Source of the DNA: Symbiodinium natans
Lineage: Eukaryota > Sar > Dinophyceae > Suessiales > Symbiodiniaceae
NCBI GenBank assembly: GCA_905221605.1
Contig: CAJNDS010002260.1
Coordinates: 135,001-199,000, forward strand
Reading direction: 5' to 3'
Length of the DNA: 64,000 nt
The position numbers and the translations under genes were made by a program. The notes under the pieces are model-generated. The model was not told the DNA's origin and made no database searches. It saw only the letters and a list, made by a program, of their open reading frames with translations. How positions within the stretch are numbered: position 1 is the stretch's first letter; each line of letters opens with the position of its first letter. Shown one piece after another: positions 35,611 to 45,904 of this stretch.

Positions 35611-35734
35611 GCGAGTGTTACAAAATCACTGGCTGTGTTGACTGTTTGCCCCCCATCACAAATTAGCAAAAATCATCGCGTGATTCATTCCACATATATT
35701 TGTTCATAGCTGCTGTTTCCCAGTTGGCCCAGCG

Positions 35735-36259
35735 TTGGAAGCGAACGAAATCTCCAGACAAGTGATCCACATGCTGCAGCGTCTACCAGGTGTTAGGCCG
35801 CCCCACCGGCTGCCACTTCAAAGCACGTCTAACCCATCTTGCATCAGGCAAGTTGGCGATGTGTCTCGCAAAATTCCAATAGGAATGCAAACAAAGTTGT
35901 CCGACGACACCGATGCCCTGGAGGACGCGCTGTGGCGCCATGCGCGAGTACGCTTGAATCGAGGCAAGACCCGCGTATGGAATGCTGCCGGTGAAGAGCC
36001 TGTCGGCCTGGCCCGTCTCCAGCCGGTTGGTGCCGAGCCAGTCTGGACGGGTGCCTGGTCCTTGCCGGCAGACCAGCAAGGCTTACTGGCGCTGGGAGCG
36101 CCGCTCGGCAGCGAAACTTTTGTGCGACTGGAAGTGCGCCGCAAATGGGAGACCCAGGACCAACTGCTTGCCCGCCTGCCCGCCGTTGGGGACCTGCAGT
36201 GCGCGTGGCTTCTCCTGCTCTTCTGCGCCTCCCCGTGTGCAAACTACTTGACGTCATGA
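35735..36259 (+). pseudogene. LINE-type reverse transcriptase fragment
   Basis: The frame reads LWRHARVRLNRGKTRVWNAA, LLALGAPLGSETFVRLEVRR and VGDLQCAWLLLLFCASPCAN before a stop. GKTRVWN, LGtPlGs and DLQCAW are typical of the C-terminal part of RT in dinoflagellate LINEs. The catalytic RT motifs are not present, so this is a fragment. It is followed by a microsatellite at 36376. Confidence 0.55.
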
Positions 36260-36375
36260 GCTCGGACATCATTGCTGTACAAACGCGAGGAAAGCAGCAA
36301 AATGGTTCTCCCAATTGGTGTCGTTTTTTGCATGGTCCATCCACCTTCCCCCACCCCATAGTTCGCGCGAATGCG

Positions 36376-36905
36376 TTCATGTGAGTGTGTATGTGTGGAT
36401 GTGCATATGTGTGTATGTGTGTGTAGAGTCAGGCCTGAAAGCCTGTACATGTGTGTATGATTGTATGTGTGTATGTGTGTATGTGTGTATGTGTGTATGT
36501 GTGTATGTGTGTATGTGTGTCTGTGTGTCTGTGTGTATGTGTATGCGTGTATGTGTGTATGTGTGTATGTGTGTATGTGTGTATGTGTATGTGTGTATGT
36601 GTGTATGTGTGTATGTGTGACGTGTGTGACGTGTGTGACGTGTGTGACGTGTGTGACGTGTGTGACGTGTGTGACGTGTGTGACGTGTGTGACGTGTGTG
36701 ACGTGTGTGACGTGTGTGACGTGTGTGACGTGTGTGACGTGTGTGACGTGTGTGACGTGTATATGTGTATGTGTGTCTGCACGTATGAGTGTATGCGTGT
36801 ATGTGTGTATGTGTGTATGTGTGTATGTGTGTATGTGTGTATGTGTGTATGTGTATGTGTGTATGTGTGTATGCGTGCATGTGTTGTATATGTGTGTGAC
36901 GCAAC
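36376..36905 (+). repeat. Compound microsatellite (TGTGTATG)n-(GTGTGTGAC)n-(TGTGTATG)n
   Basis: TGTGTATG-type octamers (about 36376-36616 and 36760-36880) surround about 16 perfect 9-mers of GTGTGTGAC (36617-36757). Long open frames across it on both strands are artefacts of the repeat. Confidence 0.97.
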
Positions 36906-37589
36906 TGCCACATGTGCGATGTGACCTGAGCCATGAACACTTCGGACAGTGACTCCGAATCGTTCACCCAGCGGTGCCTGGTGCCAACGATAGACCCGTC
37001 ACGCAGCTTGGCCGATCTGCCCGGGCGCAGCGACTTGCTCTCCGTCACAAGGGGGGCTTGGTTTGCGCGGCTGCAGTGTAGTGGGCGTCATGTGGCGGCC
37101 CCTTGCGGGCAATTGCCGCCTCCCGTGCCGTTGAAGGTGGTTCCGAAGAGCTGCGGGCAGGCCGGTCAGCTGGCAGCCCTGGCCCTCCGGTTGATCTGTC
37201 TTCAGATAGGTCAGGTTCCACCAGTGCTGGGCTGGGCACTAATTTGACCAACAGCCCACATTCCGAAAAACAGTCACGGCCGAATTCTCGAGTGGCCGTT
37301 GGCAGAGATGACCCCTGGTAGCACAATGCACGGGGCATCTGCGTGTCAGGCAAGTCCGCAGCCAAACTTGAACAGGTGACGACGTGCCGCGTTAAAGAAC
37401 TGCATCGTTGAGGCGTCCACTTGCAACAACTCATATTATATTCCTCTGCAAGGCAAAGCCGACCACAAGTCCTTGCACGAAACAACTCGGATGCACCCGA
37501 AAACCAAGGAATCGCGTTTACCCATGCTGGTGCGCGGTCGTACAGTTTTCTGTGTTTTTGGCATCGCGCACTACACTCATGCATATGAT

Positions 37590-37785
37590 TTCGTCGTGTG
37601 GCTTGAGCCCGGGGCGAACGAGGCTCACGCCCGGCCTATGGCCACCCTGCCAGATGCGCAATGGGCCACCGTCAGCCACGGAGGGAGGCCTGGGTCGGAT
37701 TGCCTCGGCTACTGCGCGCCAGGGCAGGCGCTGCCCGTCACCCAGAGTCATCAGCATGTGTCAGCGCCAGCAAGCCTCCGAGACA
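37590..37785 (+). pseudogene. Possible LINE fragment
   Basis: MATLPDAQWATVSHGGRPGS followed by GYCAPGQALPVTQSHQHV resembles a decayed ATLP..GGLGL..AWADALPV block. Weak similarity only. Confidence 0.25.
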
Positions 37786-39690
37786 AGGTGCAACCGAGGC
37801 CCTTGCCTCCAGCTTCCACACATCGCGGATTTCTTTCACGAGCTATGCAAATATTTTCAGATGCACGCAGGAAGTCCAACAGAAGACAAGGCTGGCCAAG
37901 GGCAGGGTCTAATTGAGTGAAGAAGGCTGGCTGCGTCTCCGGTCGAAGGAGCCCGTCATTTCAGTCTTTGTTCAAAAAACCGCTGGAAGCCTTAAGATTC
38001 AATAGAACGACCAACTTCATGCAGTCAATGCCGGACTTGAGTTGGTGCCTGCTGCCACTGGATCCTGCCCCGCAAAGATGCGGGCCGAACTTGGGCTGTG
38101 GTGATCTGAGGCGGCGCAGCTGGGAAGCGAGCCAAAGATCGTTGTTATCGGAGGCGAGCGGGACTCATGGCGGTCAATGGCGGTCATGTCTGTCAGGCGT
38201 CGGGTTCGCTGCGATCAAGGACTGCACAACAGCGGGGGGCCAGCAAGTGCCCGGCAATGCGCGAGCAATCGGAGGGTGGATGAGGTCAGCTTCAGAACAA
38301 TTTGATCGTCGGCCTCCGAAATCGATCGCCATGACGATTAAGGCGGCTGCGGGGCGCGCTCGCACTCGGGGCAGGTGCGTTCCTTTGCTTGGCGGGCGAG
38401 GCAAAGAGCAGCGTCGCGAGACTGCCGCCAGACTCGGACGTGTCGGCGGGCCGGCCGGTGCTGTTCGAGTTTCGAGTGATCGGAGAAGAGAGTGGTCGAC
38501 TGAGGGCTGCGAGCCCGCCCTTGGCGATCGCTTCCATGCGCCTGTCAGCACGGCAAACGCGTGCTGCAGCCTGCTCCAATGGTGCGCCCCGAGACTACAG
38601 GTGGACATTGGAGGAACGTATCATTCCAGACGGAAGCCTTATACTGAGTATCTGTGGCCAGCCCTCGCAGCGGCTTGCCAGCTGCTAGCAGCTACGTCAC
38701 GGACGAATTGTTTTTTGCCACAACACAAAAGCGACTCCCGAAATGCCGAGGCCAATGAAGAAGGGAACAACACGGCCCGAGAGTCTTCGGCACCTTGCCC
38801 CTCAAAGAGCTGACAGCGCTTTGCCCTAAATCGCTCAAAAAATGCAGGCCATGTCGTTGGCACTGGCAGCAGAAAAAGATCCAGGCCGTGTACTTAGACC
38901 TTGCAGAACTGCTGCAGCATGACCCGAGCAGACTGCAACTTGAAACTTCCACCGGGGGAGACCGGCACTTGTTTTTACCGAAACAACGCTCACCTCACTT
39001 CATCTGCACTGGGCGTCGCATCTCGAGACCAACTTCCCTCGTCATTATGCCACACTGTCATGCGGGAAACAAGTTTAGGTTTTGGGATTAGGGGAGAAGA
39101 AATAACCGGCTCTTTTCGTCGGAGAAGAGCATTTTTGAGCCAAGCCAAACATGCCGCACAACTGGTCCTCAGTCACCTCGAAGACGTTTGCAAAGCCCAA
39201 GAAGATGCGACAAAGTCCAATCATTGATAATCTGGGTCTACAAAGTCATGAATGTTCTGAGTTGCTGTGGATCTGGGTACGGCACACAGCACTTACCACT
39301 CCAATCACCTTTTGAAGTGGTTGCGGTCTTAGGGCTTAAGGGCCAAGGCAGTCCGAAGCAGATGCCCAGAAGGCTGCACAGCGCCCCATGTTTTGAGGGC
39401 AAAGGTCCCAATGGTCTCAACGGCTGTCTGTGGGCCATGCTCTGCAAGGCACCCACAGCTGAAAACTCAGCCAAATTTGTGCCGAAGGAGTTTCCCTCAA
39501 TGGCGGCTCCGCAAGCGAAAGCCGAAAAGGTCTCTTCTTGTTGAACCCACTTCGGACATTCGAAGGCTGAGCAGCGAAAACGGCTGAGTTCTCAGCAGGA
39601 TCAACTCAAGTCGGAATCTTCAGATGAGCACTCGCTCACACTTTTGAATCTCGACCTTGCAACATGAAAAGTAGCCAGGACTTAACTGTC
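37786..39690. other. Stretch without a recognisable gene
   Basis: GC-rich with several open frames of 80-300 codons, including 37917-38813 on the + strand. None shows a recognisable domain and they overlap in both strands. Probably decayed element sequence. Confidence 0.4.
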
Positions 39691-39697
39691 AACCTGT

Positions 39698-39786
39698 GGG
39701 GGGTTCCAAAAGTAGGGGTACCCTTTTCGGGGTTCCGTTAAAGGATTATATAGCATTCTGGGGTACCCTATTCTCGGAAATCCCCC
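39698..39786. mobile_element. MITE-like palindrome, TTCCGAAAATAGGGG family
   Basis: GGGGGGTTCCAAAAGTAGGG inverted as CCCTATTCTCGGAAATCCCC; 89 bp. Confidence 0.5.
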
Positions 39787-39886
39787 CTGTCCGCGTCCCA
39801 AACGTCGGAGTGGCCGCCGAGGCACGTTTGCTTCGATGATGACGCTTTCAAGAATTTGAACTTTTGCAGCTGAATGCACAACTTGC

Positions 39887-39970
39887 CTTGGTGGCCCAGT
39901 AGCCATATCATAAATAAGGGAACCCTTTCTGGGGGCTGGTGACTGTATACGGGAACCCTGGGCTACCAAG
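39887..39970. mobile_element. MITE-like palindrome, CTTGGTAGCCCAG family
   Basis: CTTGGTGGCCCAG and CTGGGCTACCAAG bound 84 bp; second copy of the family seen at 1477-1549. CCCTAAA arrays follow at 39986-40095. Confidence 0.5.
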
Positions 39971-40226
39971 AGCCTACACCAAGGCCCTAACCCTACACCC
40001 TAAACCCTACACGCCCTAAACCCTAAACCCTAAACCCTACACCCTCAACCCTAAACCCTAAACCCTCAACCCTAAACCCTAAACCCTAAACCTGCCGCCA
40101 AGTTGCTGCACGTCCCCGAAGGCGTGTCGTCACCCGGTAGGCGAAAGGCAGAGACCTGGACGTGCCGTGCTACGAGGCGCCTCTTGGAGTCATCCTGCAG
40201 TCTTAACCTCAGGAGCTGCCAAGCAT

Positions 40227-40417
40227 TTAGGGGGTTTAGGGTTTAGGGTTTGGGGTTTAGGGTTTAGGGTTTAGGGTTTCGGGCTTGGGGTTTCGGGCTT
40301 GGGGTTTAGGGTTTAGGGCTTAGGGTTTCGGGCTTGGGGTTTAGGGTTTCGGGTTTGGGGTTTAGGGTTTAGGGTTCAGGGTTTAGGGTTTAGGGTTTAG
40401 GGTTTAGGGTTTAGGGT
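40227..40417 (+). repeat. TTTAGGG heptamer array with TTTCGGG/CTTGGGG variants
   Basis: About 27 units, the largest array in the 40 kb region; the variants are interleaved rather than blocked. Confidence 0.95.
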
Positions 40418-40524
40418 GCTGCAACACAAAGTTTACTGACCCTTGGGCTCTTTGGGGGCAAGGGGGGCCCCAAACCACTGTTGGAAGGGAGTCCTCGAAC
40501 CGTTTAATCGAACAATCCAAATCA

Positions 40525-40612
40525 GAGGCTTTCTTCTGCTTCTTCTTCTTTTTCTTCTTTTTCTTCTTCTTCTTCTTCTTCGTCTTCTTCTTCGTCTTCT
40601 TCCTTCTTCTGC
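40525..40612 (+). repeat. (CTT)n microsatellite
   Basis: CTTCTTCTTTTT and CTTCTTCGT units, followed by CTCTCTCCCT. Confidence 0.95.
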
Positions 40613-40927
40613 ACGCTGTTCTCTCTCTCCCTCTCTCTGTCACACTTCTTCCTCTCCTTCAGCTGGGCAGCTTCATTTGAAGATTGTCCTGACTTCGTGC
40701 CGACTGGGCAAAGTTCACGAGCCGGTCATGGACGGTGCCCCAGTCCTGGTAAGTCAGGCTGCATCGCCATGCCAAGAAGAACAAGTACAAAGTCCAGAGT
40801 CACAAACCAGAGTTGCTGAAGATCTAGACAAAAACTCGCGGAAAAAAAAAGCCACATCTCTTAACCAAGAGAATGGAGAACCCCAAGCCCACCAGTGGCT
40901 CACGCATGGGCCAACTTGTCTCCACCA

Positions 40928-41095
40928 CACGTCCCCTGATATGGGAGTCCAAGAATCCGTGGGCTGAATGAGGCGGCGCAAGCTCGGCATGGAGCTGTCG
41001 TCACTGTCCGACCGCCGCGCGAAGCTCAGGTGTGCTTGGTCCACGTCCAGCAGGGGCGTGGTTGCATCCACCTGGAGGCCCCCCACGCCAGGCTT
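40928..41095 (-). CDS. Candidate exon, unknown protein
   Basis: The - strand frame GLQVDATTPLLDVDQAHLSF, ARRSDSDDSSMPSLRRLIQ is hydrophilic and Ser/Asp-rich. A further - strand candidate (SVLQICREVKEMTLLVGSPV) lies at about 41395-41465. No family recognised. Confidence 0.35.
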
Positions 41096-41739
41096 TCGGG
41101 CCCCCCACGAAAGCTAGACAAGACGTTCCATTGGCCAACTGTGGGGGGGTGGGGGAGGGCGAGGGGGTCCCTGAGCGTACTCTGTAGCTTTAGAGCTATT
41201 GATCAACCTCGTGGCCCTCTCTGACCCAAAAAAGAGAAATTGCAAAGCGACGCAAAGCTCCCTTAAGGCTAGCTGCCGTGACTTGTTGTTTGTGCGAACA
41301 TGCAGAACATTGGAGCGATGGCATGCCATCCCAGTCGGTGTAGGCATGATGCTCTTTCGGGCAACCCTGTGATTGACAGATGTGTGTGAGTGCCACTGCA
41401 CTGGGCTGCCGACGAGCAAGGTCATCTCCTTCACCTCCCTGCAAATCTGCAGCACGGAGTTTGAAGACACCTGTGGGGGGGGGGGGGGGGCCCTGCTTGA
41501 AAAACTCTCCTTCAGAGGCTTGTCATGATTATCGTGTCTACCATGCTTATCCAGACGATCATGGCTGTCACGGTTGTCCTGGCCGTCATCATGCTTATCA
41601 TGGTTATCATGATCATCTCAATGACCATCTTTATCAGCCGTGATCCATATGAAACGACTATCATGCGAGCACTAGTGATACCATGAACATACTTAGATTA
41701 TTAACACTACTACTTAATATCCATAAGATCACAGATCAT

Positions 41740-41935
41740 TCACACCTTTCATATCATTCATATCATTCATATCATTCATGTCATTCATATCATTCATATC
41801 ATTCATATCATTCATATCATTCATATCATTCATATCATTCATATCATTCATATCATTCATATCATTCATATCATTCATATCATTCATATCATTCATATCA
41901 TTCATGTCATTCATATCATTCAGATCAATCATATC
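41740..41935 (+). repeat. (ATTCATATC)n 9-bp microsatellite
   Basis: About 20 near-perfect 9-mers. It is preceded (41520-41660) by a looser TCATGGTTATC-type repeat. Confidence 0.97.
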
Positions 41936-42147
41936 AACCCTATCATATCACTATACCATTCACATCATACAATGATCATCATGGTTACCACTTGATTTGC
42001 CTCATCGCTACTAGTACTACACCCATAATTGCTATTATTCCCTGTATTCTCATGACTAGCAAGGCTATCCACATTGATATCATTTCGATTGTGACTGAGA
42101 TGTGCCTAGCGCTTTAGTTCCTACTGCGCATACATAGGCAACAATAT

Positions 42148-42251
42148 AGGGGCTTCCGAAACTAGGGGAAAACCTTGTTCGGGTCCTTATGATAAGGGAG
42201 TCCTACTATTTGGGGGTCTATACTAGGGCTCCCTGATGTTCGCAAACCCCC
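42148..42251. mobile_element. MITE-like palindrome, TTCCGAAAATAGGGG family (diverged)
   Basis: TATAGGGGCTTCCGAAACTA is inverted as GTTCGCAAACCCCCATATA. Confidence 0.4.
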
Positions 42252-42373
42252 ATATAGCAGCTGTTCGGTATCAGCATCCTATGGTTGACTGGTCAGCCTG
42301 CGAGACAGAGCCGTCGGTCTGGTTCACACTCCTCACAGACATCAAAAAAAAACTATAAGACTTGGCATTTCTT

Positions 42374-42469
42374 GGGATGTTCCCCCTCTTACTAACAGTC
42401 CTCAATAGGGATTAAACAGGGGGTACTATAATCCTTATTAAGGACTGTTAATAGAAGGGGGAACATCCC
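42374..42469. mobile_element. MITE-like element, GGGATGTTCCCCC family, best copy
   Basis: A near-perfect palindrome: GGGATGTTCCCCCTCTTACT at the left, AATAGAAGGGGGAACATCCC at the right, with paired inner motifs AACAGTCCTCAATAGGGATT and AATCCTTATTAAGGACTGTT. The flanks GGCATTTCTT and GGCATTTCCT suggest a 9-10 bp target duplication. Confidence 0.65.
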
Positions 42470-42637
42470 GGGCATTTCCTAAAACTTGGGAACCCCAAAA
42501 TCGGTGCCCCGAAGCAATGCAACTCCCCCACATCTGCTGCCCCTGTAGGTTGCGGATAGCCACATGCGTGGCCGCATGAGCTGAACAACATCAAAACGAT
42601 GCACGCCAGCAGCTGCAAAGAAACGAGCAGAAGCCAA

Positions 42638-42750
42638 ATTTGGGGGGGATTCCGAAAATAGGGGTGCCCTTGTTGGGGGTGTCCTATAATGAGGATTATA
42701 GTACTTTGGGAGCATATTTGGGGTACCCCTATCATGGGAAACCTCCAAAT
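42638..42750. mobile_element. MITE-like palindrome, TTCCGAAAATAGGGG family
   Basis: ATTTGGGGGGGATTCCGAAA - ATAGGGGTGCCC is inverted as GGGTACCCCTATCATGGGAA - ACCTCCAAAT. Confidence 0.55.
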
Positions 42751-43179
42751 CAGCGTGTGGGGGTCGATCTGAATCATGGGCGGATACGTTGGTACCCCAA
42801 ACAAAAAGGAAAAGCGCAACAGAGGCCCACAATATGCTATCAAGCCCCATGTGTAGCAGGGTATTGCCCTGGTGCCGCCTCGGCGTCCTCAATGATCTCC
42901 TGTCACTGGAGGCTGTGTGGGCAGGAGTCACATCTTCATCAGCCCCAACGACCTCGGCAAAACAGTCTGCGACTGCAACTTTTTGGAAGTGGCGCCTAAT
43001 CACGTGACTTCGACTGCAAACCTTCAAGCCCGAAATTTTCAAGGGCCTTCAACCCTAAACCCCCTAACCCTAAACCCTAAACCCTGAGCCCTAAACCCTA
43101 GACCCTACACCCTAAACCCTTTTTGCCCTGAACCCTGGCCCGAACCCTCAACCCTAAACACCCTAAACCCTGAGGCCCT

Positions 43180-44180
43180 ACGCCCTAAACCGTCGGAGCA
43201 GTGCAACCCCAAAAAGGACTACCCTCAACCCCAAACCAACAGTCGGAGCAGTGCAACCCCAACTAAGTGTACCCTCAACCCCAAACAAACACTCGGAGAA
43301 AAGTCGGAGCAGGGCAAACCCAAATCCTGAACCATGAACCCTGAAGAGGACAATCAACCCAAGGCCACTTTCCGGGTACAATGGACCAAAGTGGCCAAAG
43401 CCTTTTGGGTTTCAACCAAACCACAACTACAGAAAATCACGCCCGTGCTGTGAGAGCACTGTTTCGAGCCTGAAATGTTTGAGCCAACACACAAAAAAAA
43501 ACACGCGACTTCAAAGTTCAAGATGGGTGATGGGCAACTTGCGCCCGCAATTTTCAAGCAAAAAGGGAGTCCCAAACTTACAAAACGTTGACCCCCCTGG
43601 AAAAAAGGAAGAAAAACCGATCAAGCTTCGAAGCGAAAAATGCATTTTTCGAAAAACGAAGAACGCTCCAGTGTTTTCGACACTTCCAACAGCTGCTCTT
43701 CCGTGCAGAATGTGTTTTTTCTCGAGTTTTGCACCCGCGATGCAAAAAACTCCAAAGACAAAATGTGTCCAAACGCATGGCCCCGTACCAGCGCCGACGC
43801 CATGTTACTGACTCAGCATGCAGCATTTCAGGATATGCTAGGACACAGGTCCACAAACAGCCACCAGAATTCCAGGACCTGCCAGGAAACATATCGTCTG
43901 CAGTGCCCCGTAGACGTACAGTGTATCTTTGAGACTGCGAATATTTGCGGACCGTCGCGGAAAGTCGCAAAAGAGGTCGTCAACTACGGCGAGTAGATAT
44001 GTGATCCATTCAACCATCTCAACCGAAGTACCTCGAGAAGGGATCTGGAGTCGGAATCTTCTCGGAGCGCGATCAGATGATACGTTTCCTTGGCTGACTT
44101 CTGAACCCCTCCTAAAAGCTTATCATTTAGGCTCCTTCTTGTAGTCGCCACAAGCCCAAAAGGTTAAAGTCCTAAGAGCC
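43180..44180. other. No recognised gene; short tandem repeat
   Basis: 43190-43320 holds three copies of a GTCGGAGCAGTGCAACCCCA - ACTAAGTGTACCCTCAACCC unit. From 43480 to 43990 open frames exist in three phases on the + strand without recognisable content. Confidence 0.45.
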
Positions 44181-45009
44181 AGCCAGAAGAAATCCCTAAA
44201 CCCTTAACCCAAAACCCAAACCCCAAACCCTAAACCCTGAACCCTAACCAAGTTTCTTCATCCAACATATGCGGCACGTGAAAGAGGTCGACCCCGATGG
44301 GAGGAAGCTCAGAAACCGATCCCGTTGAACTCTTCCTGGGCGGGCGTTTCCTGGGCACGGCTCTGCATGAACCATTGAGGCTTAGGGTTTAGGGTTTAGG
44401 GTTTAGGGCTTAGGGTTTGGGGTGTAGGGTTTACGGTTCAGGGTTTAGGGTCTATAATCAGTGCTTCTGTGGGTACGGGTGTAGGGTTTGGACGCAGAAG
44501 ATACTGTAGAGACCCAGAAAGGACCCATACCCCAAATGCAAATCGCAAACCCTCACATACACGACCATAAGGGGAAGGTGTCACTTCTTCATAGTATTGT
44601 CCCTCTTATAGCTTACTCTATGAAAACAGTAGCGTCTTAACCATGGACGGTACGGTCAAAGCATAACGCATGCGGCATGTTCAGAACAGCCATACTGGGC
44701 ATTACCTAGAGCTTTGCGTCGCCGCTTGCGGCTGGGGTAGGGCTCAATCTGCTTGCTCTATTGGGGTTTAAGTTTTAGGGTTTAGCATGTCGTCACAAGA
44801 ACGGCAACAGCATGCTCGCTGGGTTTAGGGTTTAGGGTTTAGGGTTTAGGGTTTAGAGTTTAGGGTTTAGGGTTTAGGGCTTAGGGCTTAGGGCTTAGGG
44901 TTTACGATTGGCAGGGCCAGGACATTACTAGTTTAGAAGGGGTTCGAGCAATTCCCTTGCTCATTTGCCTAAATCGACGAAGGATTTGCCTAAAACGATG
45001 AATTTACAA

Positions 45010-45013
45010 AGCT

Positions 45014-45045
<32 letters not shown>

Positions 45046-45090
45046 ATAGATAAATAAATAAATATACTACATATATATATATATATGAAG
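45010..45090 (+). repeat. (AAAT)n and (AT)n microsatellites
   Basis: AAATAAATAAAT run at 45017-45063 and ATATATAT at 45070-45086. Confidence 0.97.
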
Positions 45091-45221
45091 AGGGGTTTAG
45101 TGATTAGGGTTTGGGTTGAGGGTTTAGGGTTTAAGCTGCATCTAAGCTGCAAAGACACTCTCAAGCATGGAGGCGCACTGAGGCCAGGCGCGTTGGAGTG
45201 CTCGGACATTATGAAGCCTTA

Positions 45222-45437
45222 CTTGGAGGTTCATGGTACTTATTCACCGATGATAACTGTACTTATAACCCACTGGTTTAAGGGTTTAAGGTTTCGGGTT
45301 TAGGGTTTAGGGTTTAGGGGTACATATTAACCAATCATAACTGTACTTAACCCACTTATAGGCCACTTAAGTGCCCTCATGTGGCTATAAGTACAGTTAT
45401 AAGGACAATTTAAATTGGTTCATAAGTACATGTGACA
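45222..45437. mobile_element. Composite of CTTGGAGGTTCA-family end and a second palindrome
   Basis: CTTGGAGGTTCATGGTACTT at 45222 has no clear partner. From 45319 a separate inverted repeat (GTACATATTAACCAATCATA - ACTGTACTTA against TAAGTACAGTTATAAGGACA ... TTGGTTCATAAGTACATG) runs to 45437. A TTTAGGG block lies between. Confidence 0.4.
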
Positions 45438-45904
45438 CAGTACGAAAGCTTGCTACAGGGTTCCTAGGGGATTGTGTCTCAAGGGGGGGTGGGGAGTACT
45501 AGGGGAACCTTAATGAAACTTAGGGAGCCTTAAGGAGTAGCGGGGAGTACTAGGGAACCCTAAACCCTAAACCCTAAACCCTAAACCCTAAACCCTAAAC
45601 CTTGGGTTATAGACCTTCCTTGAACCCCTCCCTCCCTTAAGAACCCTGTAAGCTTGTGGTGGCGACTTTGGAAGACCATCTGTAACATGGCACCACTTGT
45701 TAACCCTAAACCCTAAACACTAAACCCTTTCTGGATCTGAAGTCTGCTGAACGGGGAGAACCGTCCTGGGACCTTCCTCGAGGAACGAGCAACAAGGTCT
45801 TAAAGCTTAGGGTATCTATTGAGCTGTTCCCCCTTAAACTAACAGTGCTTGATCGGGATTATAGTGAGAGTACTAAAACCCTAGGGTGTGTAGGGCTTCG
45901 GGTT

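Noticed and set aside
36377-37048. Long Cys/Val and His/Thr repeat frames on both strands.
   Set aside because: Simple translation of the (GTGTGTGAC)n and (TGTGTATG)n microsatellite.
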